A DNA stretch of 64,000 bases, taken from DASQGA01 sp963722715. GTDB lineage: Bacteria > Actinomycetota > Thermoleophilia > Gaiellales > Gaiellaceae. The stretch's first letter is position 1, and each line of letters starts with the position of its first letter. Shown here in pieces: positions 8,447-16,103 of this stretch. A program made the translations under genes and the position numbers. The stretch covers positions 62,001 through 126,000 of the forward strand of contig CAVROA010000004.1 of assembly GCA_963722715.1 (NCBI GenBank). The letters are read 5' to 3'. The notes below the pieces were generated by a model, which was given only the letters and a program-made list of their open reading frames with translations, ran no database searches and was not told the DNA's origin.

Positions 8447-8488
8447 GATCTCGTCCCTGCCTGCGATTGCGGTACCCTAGTGCCCGTT

Positions 8489-8562
8489 CGGGGTGTAGCG
8501 CAGCCTGGTAGCGCGCGCCGTTCGGGTCGGCGAGGTCCCCGGTTCGAATCCGGGCACCCCGA
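8489..8562 (+). tRNA. tRNA-Pro (anticodon CGG)
   Basis: Cloverleaf read directly: acceptor CGGGGTG pairs with CACCCCG, the anticodon stem is CGCCG/CGGCG with loop TTCGGGT (anticodon CGG), the T-arm contains GGTTCGAATCC, and the discriminator is A. The 3' CCA is not encoded. It lies divergently next to the Nif3 gene, so the promoter of that gene must overlap the tRNA. Confidence 0.97.
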
Positions 8563-8612
8563 TATCACCTGACCGCGTCCGCCGCCCCGGACGGCGGTAC
8601 GCTCAGGCCGAG

Positions 8613-9506
8613 GTGACGCTTGCGAGCCTTCTTCCGCTGGCGCACGCAGACGCCGTGCCCATCTCCGAGCTCGACTCGGCCTGGTCGGCGCCCCCTGCCG
8701 TGCTTGCGGGAGCGGCGGTTGCGCTCGTCCTCTTCGGCCAGGCTTTCATCCGGCTTCGACGCCGCGGCAGGAAGGATCACGCCGGCTGGGACCGCGCTGC
8801 TCTCTTCGTGGCGGGAGTCGCCGTTGCGACGCTCGCTCTCGTGTCCCCCCTGGACGCGGCCGGCGAGGAATTCCTCCTCTCGGCGCACATGCTCGAGCAC
8901 GTCCTGATCGGGGACCTGGCTCCGGCACTCCTCCTGGTTGCGATCCGGGGCCCACTGACGTTCTTCCTGCTACCCGCATGGTTGCTCCGGCCCCTGGCCA
9001 GAATTGCGCCCCTACGCGCCTTCCTGGGGTATCTGCTTCGCCCCCGGGTGGCGCTGGCTTTCTGGGCGCTCGTCTTCGCCTTCTGGCACATCCCGGCAGC
9101 CTTTGACCTCACCCTCGAGAACCGGCTCGTCCACGATCTCGAGCACGTCACGTTCGTGCTCGCCGGCATCCTCATCTGGTCGCAGCTCGTCGATCCCGCA
9201 CGGCGGCGCGAGCTGACGATCGGCGGGCGCCTGGCCCTGGCGGCCGTCGTCTTCGCGGCCGGGCAGATTCTCGCCTACGTCCTGATCCTCTCCTTCTCGC
9301 CGCTCTACGGGCCCTACGCCGCCCAAGACGAGCGGCTCTTCGGTCTCTCACCCCTGACGGACCAGCGGCTCGCAGGGCTCGTGATGATGTCCGAGCAGCT
9401 CTTGACGCTCGGGCTCTGCGCCCTCTTCCTCGTCAGGGCCTACGGCAGGGAGCGGGCGACAGCACGGGGCGAGCGGGAGGCGCTTTCGCTGGCGCCCCGT
9501 CCGTGA
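8613..9506 (+). CDS. ctaG: Cytochrome c oxidase assembly protein, caa3-type CtaG (copy 1)
   Basis: 297 residues, GTG start, with about seven hydrophobic segments. Characteristic caa3_CtaG features are HMLEHVLIGDLAPALLL and the later HDLEHVTF, both with conserved histidines that could hold copper. This family helps form the copper centre of haem-copper oxidases in the membrane. The stop overlaps the start of a second homologue by four bases (GTGA), so the pair is translationally coupled. No oxidase subunit genes lie nearby. Confidence 0.87.
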   Translation: MTLASLLPLAHADAVPISELDSAWSAPPAVLAGAAVALVLFGQAFIRLRRRGRKDHAGWDRAALFVAGVAVATLALVSPLDAAGEEFLLSAHMLEHVLIGDLAPALLLVAIRGPLTFFLLPAWLLRPLARIAPLRAFLGYLLRPRVALAFWALVFAFWHIPAAFDLTLENRLVHDLEHVTFVLAGILIWSQLVDPARRRELTIGGRLALAAVVFAAGQILAYVLILSFSPLYGPYAAQDERLFGLSPLTDQRLAGLVMMSEQLLTLGLCALFLVRAYGRERATARGEREALSLAPRP

Positions 9507-10261
9507 CCCCGGCCGCATCCTCGTGGAGCTTCGAGCCGCTCTTCCTGGCGCTTGCAGCAGCGGCGGGGATCGTCTACTTCCGGGCGACCCGGCGCGAGCC
9601 TGTGCCCGCATGGCGGATCGCGCTCTTTGCCGCCGGGCTGATCCTTGTCGCAGGAGCGCTCAACTCGCCGCTCGAGACCGTGGCGGCGCATTACCTGCTC
9701 CTCGTCCACCTGCTCCAGAACGTGATGATCGCCGACTGGGCGCCGCCGCTCCTCATTCTCGGGCTGACTCCCAGGATGCGCGCTGCGCTCGCCGCCCGCG
9801 GCGGGAAGCCCTGGGCGCTCCTGACCCGGCCTCGCGTGGCGCTGCCCACGTGGCTGGTCGGCTGGTACGCGATCCACGTCGCCGGCTTCTACGACTTCGC
9901 CCTGGAGAACCCGTGGGCGCTGAACGTCGAGCACGCCCTCCTGATCGCCATCGGAACGCTTTTCTGGTGGCCAGTGTTGGCGGGCGAGCCGCACGAGCTC
10001 TCGACCCCGCTGACCCTGGCCTACCTGGCCGCAGGCTTCGTCGGCTCGGCGTTCCTCGGCCTCGCCCTGACGTTCTCTCCCGGGGTGTTCTACGACTTCT
10101 ACGCCGACGCCCCCCGGCTCTGGGGCATCTCCGCCATCAAGGACCAGAACCTGGGCGGGATCCTCATGAGCGCCGAGCAGGCGCTCATCTTCTTCACCGC
10201 GATCACGTACTTCCTCGTCCGCCTCCTGAAGGAAGAGGAGGCAGCGCACCCCACCCGTTAG
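9503..10261 (+). CDS. ctaG: Cytochrome c oxidase assembly protein, caa3-type CtaG (copy 2)
   Basis: 252 residues, GTG start overlapping copy 1. About six membrane spans. It aligns with copy 1 in layout: VHLLQNVMIADWAPPLLIL replaces HMLEHVLIGDLAPALLL (the second histidine becomes Asn), while NVEHALLIAI matches the HDLEHVTF position. The C-terminal blocks also correspond (ISAIKDQNLGGILMSAEQ against LSPLTDQRLAGLVMMSEQ). A diverged tandem duplicate, possibly a heteromeric partner. Confidence 0.85.
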   Translation: MTPAASSWSFEPLFLALAAAAGIVYFRATRREPVPAWRIALFAAGLILVAGALNSPLETVAAHYLLLVHLLQNVMIADWAPPLLILGLTPRMRAALAARGGKPWALLTRPRVALPTWLVGWYAIHVAGFYDFALENPWALNVEHALLIAIGTLFWWPVLAGEPHELSTPLTLAYLAAGFVGSAFLGLALTFSPGVFYDFYADAPRLWGISAIKDQNLGGILMSAEQALIFFTAITYFLVRLLKEEEAAHPTR

Positions 10262-10660
10262 GCCAGCTCGCGAGCGTGCACGATCTTCGTGCACTCGTCC
10301 TCGACGTACTCGAGGCCGGCCCCTTCGGCGATTCGGCGCGCTTCGGACGAGACGATCCCCAGCTGGAGCCACAGGCTCCGCGCGCCGGCGGCGGCCGCCT
10401 CGCGCGCTACGTCGGGACAGGCCTCCGGTCGCCGGAAGACGTCCACGAGGTCGATCGGCTCCTCGATCTCCGCAAGCGAGCGCACGCAGGGGATACCCAG
10501 GACCTCGTCGCAGTCCTCGAGGCCGGACCGGGATGCATCTGTAGCCCTGCTCCAGGAGGTAGCGCATGACGCCGTGACTCGGGCGGTCGGGCTTCGGCGA
10601 CGCGCCGACGACGGCGATCGTGCGCGCCTCCGCGAGGATCTCGGCAGGCGTTCGCGACAC
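10258..10660 (-). pseudogene. CoA-binding domain protein (YccU family), frameshifted
   Basis: The N-terminal half (GTG start, TPAEILAEARTIAVVGASPKP, HGVMRYLLEQGYRCIPV) is a Rossmann-type CoA_binding domain with the GxS loop VVGASPKPDRPS. The C-terminal half continues in a second frame (GLEDCDEVLGIPCVRSLAE, DLVDVFRRPE, ARSLWLQLGIVS). The switch occurs near 10525, one base extra or two missing. Restored length is about 134 residues, normal for YccU-like proteins. Function is unknown beyond CoA binding. Confidence 0.8.
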
Positions 10661-10683
10661 GGGCGCAGGCTATCCTTCCGCGC

Positions 10684-11521
10684 ATGGCCGACCGCCTCCG
10701 CGTCGCCGCGATCCAGCTGAACTCCGGGACGGAGAAGGCCGACAACATCGAGAAAGCCGAGCGCCTGGTTGCCCGGGCGGCCTCGACCGGAGCCGACCTG
10801 GTGCTCCTGCCCGAGAAGTGGAACGCGATCGGCTCGGCCGACACCCTCCGCCGAGCCGCCGAGCCGCTCGAGGACGGCGAGACAGTCGAGGCCATGCGCG
10901 AGTGGGCCCGGACGCACGGGATCACGATTGTCGGCGGCTCGATCACCGAGCAGCGCGAGGGACGAGAGAAGCTCTCGAACACGAGCGTGGTCATCGACCC
11001 ATCCGGCGACGTCGTCGTCGGCCTACCGCAAGATCCACATGTTCGACGTCGAGGTGGGCGGCCAGGTCTATCGCGAGTCGGAGGCCGAGGAGCCGGGGGA
11101 GGAAACGAACCTGTGCGACGCCGAGGGCTGGCGAGTCGGCCTGACGGTCTGCTACGACCTGCGCTTTCCCGAGCTCTACCGCATCCTCGCGCTTCAGGGA
11201 GCCGAGTTGGTGACCGTCCCGGCTGCGTTCACGCTCTACACGGGCAAGGACCACTGGGAGCTCCTGCTCCGGGCACGGGCCGTCGAGAACCAGTGCTACG
11301 TCCTGGCCGCCAACGAGTGGGGCGTCCACGAGGGTGGGAAGCAGTCATACGGCCGCTCGTCGATCGTGGATCCGTGGGGCGTCGTCCTGGCGCAGGCCCC
11401 GGACGAAGACTGCGTTATCGCGGCTGAGATCGACAAGGCTCGTCTCGAGCAGGTCCGGCACGACCTTCCGTCGCTCGCGAACCGCCAGCCGGCGGCCTAC
11501 CGCTGGCCGGCCGGCGTCTAG
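10684..11521 (+). pseudogene. Carbon-nitrogen hydrolase (nitrilase/omega-amidase, Nit2-like), frameshifted
   Basis: All three catalytic residues are visible but in two frames: Glu in LLPEKWN (first frame), then Lys in YRKIHMFD and Cys in LTVCYDLRFPE (second frame). The break is at about 11020, inside GTCGTCGTCGGCC; dropping one G gives VVVAYRKIH. Family members hydrolyse amides such as alpha-ketoglutaramate. Restored length is about 278 residues. The stop codon shares one base with the next gene's GTG start, which implies an operon with the HAD and MFS genes. Confidence 0.87.
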
Positions 11522-12202
11522 TGGCTCGCCCGCTTCGGGCCGTCCTTTTCGACGTCGACTTCACCCTCACGAAGCCCGGCCCCCAGCTCGGCCCGGAGGG
11601 CTACCGGCTGGCCGGGGAGCGCTACGGGCTCACGCTCGACCCCGCCAAGTACGGCGAGGCGCGAGAGGCTGCCGTCCTGGACCTCCAGCACCATCCGGAG
11701 CTCGACCATGACGAGGAGATCTGGGTGCGCTTCACCGAGGACATCGTGCGGGGCATGGGAGGCGAGGGCGACCAGATCCGAACGATCGCCGAGGAGATCA
11801 CCCAGGGCTGGGAGCACTCGGAGAACTTCGAGCTGTACGAGGACACGCTGCCGGCCCTGGCGCAGCTTCGGAAGCACGGCCTCAGGATCGGACTCGTCTC
11901 GAACACGGGGCGAGACCTGGATCACTTCATCCGCCACTTCGCGCTCGACGTCGACGCCTGGATCTCGTCGGGGACGCACGGCAAGGTGAAGCCGAGCCCG
12001 ACGATCTTTCGCGTCGTGCTCGAGATGCTCGAGGTCGAGGCGGCGGAGGCGGTGATGGTCGGCGACTCGATCGCAGACGACGTCGAGGGCGCCGAGGCCC
12101 TCGGGATGCGCGCTTTCCTGGTCGACCGCGACGGGCGCTACGCCGATCGGGACGACACTCTCGCCGACCCTGCTCGACCTCCCGGCCGCTCTCGGTCTGT
12201 GA
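11521..12202 (+). CDS. HAD-superfamily hydrolase
   Basis: About 226 residues with DxD motif I (LFDVDFTLT), motif II (VSNTG), motif III Lys (GKVKPSP) and motif IV (MVGDSIADDVEGA). As printed, the frame runs on into the next gene as a 655-codon fusion. One C in the CCC at 12168-12170 looks extra: without it the protein ends ADLLDLPAALGL with a TGA at 12200-12202, overlapping the next gene's GTG in the usual GTGA manner. I therefore annotate two genes. Substrate unknown. Confidence 0.82.
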
Positions 12203-13488
12203 CCTCAACCGCGCCCGAGCGCGACGAGGCGCTCTCCCCGGAGGCGCCCGCTCCCTCTCCGGGCCGGTTGATCTGGATCCTCGGGCTGGGCGCGTTCGGG
12301 CTCGCCTACTCGATCACAACCGTCGCCGCGTACCTGCCGCCCGTGCTCGCGAAGTTCACGGACTCGAGCACGTTGATCGGGCTCGTCCTGGCCGCCGAGG
12401 GCGCCTTCGCCTTCTTCATCCCGTTCCTCGTCGGCCCGATGAGCGACTCCACCCAGACGCCGCTCGGCCGGCGACGGCCGTACATGCTCCTCGCGCTCGG
12501 ACCGATGGCGGTGACGCTCGCCCTGGTCGCGTTCATGCCCAACCTCCTCCTGACCGCACTGGCACTCTTCGGCTTCTTCTTCGCCTACTACGTCTATGAA
12601 CCGCCCTACCGGGGCCTCTATCCAGATGTCCTGCCACCGGAAGTGTTCGGCCGCTCACAGGGAGTCCAGCACCTCTTCCGCGGCCTGGCGCTCGGCTGCG
12701 GCCTGGTTGGCGGCGGCTTCCTGCTCTCCGTGTGGGAGCCGTTCCCGTTCGTCCTCGCGTCCGTCGTGACCGCTCTCGCCTGCGGCTCGGTGATCCTGCT
12801 CGTCAGGGAGCACGAGCGCCGGCCACAGATCGTGCCGCGGCTCGGCGTTCTTCTAGGCACCCCGCTTCGGATCGTCCGCCGCGAGCGAGACGTCCGGCGG
12901 TTCCTGATCGCCAACGCGGCCTGGGAGGCGGCGTTCGCGGGCATGCGCACGTTCGTCGTGCTCTACGTGATCAGGGGGCTCGACCAGCCCCTGTACGTCT
13001 CGTCGGTCGTCCTCGCCTGCGTGGCAGGCGGCTACGTGGTTGCGGCCGCCGCGGCGAGCCGCTTCGGAGACCGCTTCGGGCTCGGCGCCGTCATCCTGGT
13101 TGCGTCCGTCGTCTACGGGGTCGGGCTTCTCGGCGCCGGGCTCGCCACGAGCTGGCACTGGTGGTACACGGCGGTCATCTTCTTGGTTGCCGTGGCGGCC
13201 GGGACGGTGATGACGCTCTCCTGGGGATTGCTCTTCAAGCTGATGCCCGAGTCGGATCGTGGCGCGATCTCCGGCCTCGCGCTGACGACGAAGGGCCTCG
13301 GGCTTCTGGTCGGGCCGCTGGTGGTCGGCGCCGCCATCGATCTCTCCAGCCCCTACCTGGAGTCGACGGAGGGCTATGGCATCGTCTGGCCCGTCGTCGC
13401 GATCCCGATTCTGCTCGCGATCCCCCTCGTCGCCCGGCTCGCCGAGGCCGAGCGGGCTACAGACAGGGCGAAAGCCGCGGCCGCATGA
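12199..13488 (+). CDS. Major facilitator superfamily transporter (GPH/SLC45-like)
   Basis: About 429 residues with 12 hydrophobic segments. The loop after helix 2 carries GPMSDSTQTPLGRRRPYM, the form typical of sugar-cation symporters of the GPH/SLC45 type. GTG at 12199 overlaps the HAD stop. A cytoplasmic mid-loop (LLGTPLRIVRRERDVRRF) separates the two six-helix halves. Substrate unknown; a sugar or glycoside is inference. The 3' end overlaps a convergent secreted-protein gene by 32 bases. Confidence 0.85.
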   Translation: MTSTAPERDEALSPEAPAPSPGRLIWILGLGAFGLAYSITTVAAYLPPVLAKFTDSSTLIGLVLAAEGAFAFFIPFLVGPMSDSTQTPLGRRRPYMLLALGPMAVTLALVAFMPNLLLTALALFGFFFAYYVYEPPYRGLYPDVLPPEVFGRSQGVQHLFRGLALGCGLVGGGFLLSVWEPFPFVLASVVTALACGSVILLVREHERRPQIVPRLGVLLGTPLRIVRRERDVRRFLIANAAWEAAFAGMRTFVVLYVIRGLDQPLYVSSVVLACVAGGYVVAAAAASRFGDRFGLGAVILVASVVYGVGLLGAGLATSWHWWYTAVIFLVAVAAGTVMTLSWGLLFKLMPESDRGAISGLALTTKGLGLLVGPLVVGAAIDLSSPYLESTEGYGIVWPVVAIPILLAIPLVARLAEAERATDRAKAAAA

Positions 13489-13963
13489 GTCCGAAGCCCC
13501 AGAGCCGTCCCCGGTAGACGTAGAAGACGCTCGTCGTTCGAACCGTTTCCGCCCGGAGGAACGCGGTGTAGCGGGTGCACGACCGCGACCTGAGACCGGG
13601 GTAGGCCTTCGCCAGCGCTCCGCTCGTCGCGCCGAGCTCGAGCCCCTCGTCCGTCCGCCATCCGCGCGGGCGCCAGACCGTAAAGGCGCGGACGACCCGG
13701 CCGCGGCGGAAGACGACCGCTGCGCCCTGCGGCTCGAACGGCTTCAGGTTGAAATACCACGTGACCTGCCGGCAGTCGCGGCAGACCCCGTGGCGGCTTC
13801 CCCACACATCGAGGACCTCGGTCTTCGTATTGCCGAGCCTGACGCCGCCCAGGCTCGCTCCGGGAACGAAGACCCCATGCGTCGGCAGAGAGCCCGCCAG
13901 GGTGGCCGGGAAGGTGAGCGCCGCGGTGCAGACCGCTAGCGCGCCGAGAGTGCGGGGGCCCAT
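13457..13963 (-). CDS. Secreted protein of unknown function
   Basis: 168 residues from ATG at 13963, with a signal peptide (ALAVCTAALTFPATLAGS). The mature part has two close cysteines (CRDCRQVTWYFNL) and two later ones (RSRSC, LSPCL), suggesting disulfides, and a pattern of short beta strands. The motif GVRLGNTKTEVLDVWG resembles a repeated secreted-actinobacterial theme, but I cannot name a family. The start lies inside the 3' end of the upstream acyl-CoA dehydrogenase on the same strand (28-base overlap). Confidence 0.65.
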   Translation of the reverse strand: MGPRTLGALAVCTAALTFPATLAGSLPTHGVFVPGASLGGVRLGNTKTEVLDVWGSRHGVCRDCRQVTWYFNLKPFEPQGAAVVFRRGRVVRAFTVWRPRGWRTDEGLELGATSGALAKAYPGLRSRSCTRYTAFLRAETVRTTSVFYVYRGRLWGFGLMRPRLSPCL

Positions 13964-15147
13964 GAGGCGAGCGGCGAGACGTCCCCGTCGCGCCCGTTCA
14001 GGTTCCGATAGCCGAGCGCATGCTCGGCCTGCATCATCTTGTGGATCTGCGTGGTGCCCTCGTAGATGATCGGGGCGCGGGCGTTGCGGAAGTAGCGCTC
14101 GATGCCGTACTCGGCGGAGTAGCCGTAGGCCCCGTGAACCTGGATCGCGAGGTGTGCGGCCTTGAAAGCCGACTCGGTCGCGTGCCATTTCGCCAGGCTG
14201 GTCTCGCGCGTGTTCCTGACGCCCTGGTTCTTGAGCCAGGCCGCCTGCATGACCAGGAGCTTCGACGTCTCGTAGCCGAGCACCATGTCGGCGATCATGT
14301 CCTGGACGAACTGGTATTTGCCGATCGGCTTGCCGAAGGTCTCGCGCTCGCGGGCGTACTCGACCGACCGTTCGAGGCAGGCCCTGATCACGCCGCACGC
14401 GCCGGCCGCGACCGTGAAGCGGCCCTGGTCGAGCCCGTGCATGGCGATCTCGAAGCCCTGGCCCTCCTCGCCGACGAGATTCTCGGCCGGCACCTCGACG
14501 TTCTCGAAGAAGAGCTCGCCCGTGGAGCCGGCCCAGATCCCCAGCTTGTTCTCGGTCTCCCGCGTCGTGACCCCGGGCCACTCACGTTCGACGATGAACG
14601 CGGAGATGCCCTTGTGCTTTGCCTCGACGTCCGTCTTTGCGAAGACGAGCTGGTGATCCGCGACGGTCGCGTACGAGATCCAGTTCTTCTGGCCGTTCAG
14701 AACGTATCCGTCGCCCTCGCGGCGGGCGGTCGTTCGCATCGCTGCCACGTCCGAGCCTGCCTCCGGCTCGGTCAGGCCGAAGCAGGCGAGCTTCTCGCCC
14801 CGCGCCTGGGGAGCCAGGTAGCGCTCCTTCTGCTCCTCGCTCGCGTACTTGAGGAGCGAGAGGGAATTGAGCCCGACGTGGACGGAGATGAGGGTCCTGA
14901 AGGCCGCCTCGCCGCGCTCGATCTCCTCGCAGGCGAGCGCCTCGCAGACGTAGTCCATCCCGGCTCCGCCGTGCTCCTCCGGGATGACGATTCCGAGGAG
15001 CCCGAGCTCGGCCATTCCCGCGATCGCCTCCATGTCGAGGCGATGCTCGATGTCGTTCTCGACCGCGTTCGGCAGGATCTGCTCGTCGACGAAGCGCCTG
15101 ACGGTTGCCTGCACCTCGCGCTGCTCCGGCGTCAGGTCGAAATCCAC
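13936..15147 (-). CDS. Acyl-CoA dehydrogenase
   Basis: 403 residues of normal length and order: N-terminal helical domain (DFDLTPEQREVQATVRRF), middle beta domain with the FAD-contact motif CFGLTEPEAGSD and NGQKNWIS, and C-terminal helical domain ending IYEGTTQIHK, whose Glu is the usual catalytic base. It oxidises an acyl-CoA to enoyl-CoA, passing electrons to ETF. Chain-length specificity cannot be read. It stands alone without other beta-oxidation genes. Confidence 0.93.
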   Translation of the reverse strand: MDFDLTPEQREVQATVRRFVDEQILPNAVENDIEHRLDMEAIAGMAELGLLGIVIPEEHGGAGMDYVCEALACEEIERGEAAFRTLISVHVGLNSLSLLKYASEEQKERYLAPQARGEKLACFGLTEPEAGSDVAAMRTTARREGDGYVLNGQKNWISYATVADHQLVFAKTDVEAKHKGISAFIVEREWPGVTTRETENKLGIWAGSTGELFFENVEVPAENLVGEEGQGFEIAMHGLDQGRFTVAAGACGVIRACLERSVEYARERETFGKPIGKYQFVQDMIADMVLGYETSKLLVMQAAWLKNQGVRNTRETSLAKWHATESAFKAAHLAIQVHGAYGYSAEYGIERYFRNARAPIIYEGTTQIHKMMQAEHALGYRNLNGRDGDVSPLASWAPALSAR

Positions 15148-15165
15148 GGGGTTAGTGTACGGAGG

Positions 15166-16081
15166 GTGCGGCTGATCGCGCTCCTGCAGGCGCTTTTCGC
15201 CTCGATTGTGCCCACGGCCGCTCCGCAGGCTCCGGATCCCTTAGATGGGCTTACGGCGCGGCAGAAGGCCGCCCTCGTGGTCGTCTCGGGCCTCCCCGCG
15301 CCGAAGGGCGTCGGCGGAGTGATCGTCCAGCGGCTGGAGCCTCGGCGAGCCGCGCCCACGGAACACGCTCGTGTTCGTCGACCAGGAAGGCGGAACGGCC
15401 CAGACGTTCGGACGTCTGCCGCCCTCGGTCCCGGCCTCGTCGTACTCGAGCGCCCGAGCGGCGTTTCTCTCGGGACGTAGAACGGGTCGAGCTCTCCGCC
15501 GAGCCGGCGCCCATGTGGACCTTGCGCCCGTGCTCGACTCGGCCGGAGGCCCGCTCGGCTCCCGGCACTTTCGCCGGCCGGCGTTCGCCGCCGCCTTTGC
15601 CAGAGGCCTGGCGGCCGGCGGCGCGGGCGCGTGTGCGAAGCACTTCCCGGGCCTTGGCACCGCGCGCGTCTCCACCGACGAGTCGCCGCAGGTTCACGCA
15701 TCCGTCAGAGCGGACGAGCTGGCCGGTTTCCGGCTCGCGATCCGTGCCGGCGTCCCCTGCGTGATGACGAGCCACGCCATCTACGACCGCTTCGGGCGCA
15801 GGCGCGCCTCTTTCTCCCGCCGCGCCTACCGCCTGCTACGAGCAAGCGGGTTCGATGGGGTCGCGATGACCGACTCCGTCTCCGTCTTCGGGTCGAGGTT
15901 TGCGGTCGTCTCCGCCCGGCTGGCGATTCTCGGCGGGGCCGACCTCGTCCTCTATACCAACGGGCGCGACGCCGGCCGGGCGATCGCCGCCCTCGTTCCG
16001 CTCGCCCGGCGAGGCCGCCTCGACGAGCACGTGAAAAGGGTGTTGCGGCTCCGCCGGTCGCTTGGGCTCCCGGCCTTGTGA
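15166..16081 (+). pseudogene. Glycoside hydrolase family 3 N-terminal domain protein (NagZ-like), frameshifted
   Basis: The first frame gives a hydrophobic leader (GTG at 15166, MRLIALLQALFASIVP) and LTARQKAALVVVSGLP, KGVGGVIVQR. The second frame gives TLVFVDQEGGTAQTFG, the GH3 motif AKHFPGLGTARVSTDESP and MTDSVSV, where the Asp is the candidate nucleophile. Removing one C at about 15334 restores QRWSLGEPRPRNTLVFVDQ. Restored length is about 304 residues, single-domain like NagZ. Likely role: beta-N-acetylhexosaminidase in wall turnover. Single frameshift, mutation or error. Confidence 0.8.
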
Positions 16082-16103
16082 CGCTGCTAAACTCGCCCAC
16101 TTC

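Noticed and set aside
14020..15480. Long open frame (486 codons) on the plus strand opposite the acyl-CoA dehydrogenase
   Set aside because: It is antisense to a complete acyl-CoA dehydrogenase and has the composition of a shadow frame; only its last part, after 15166, is real and belongs to the NagZ-like gene.
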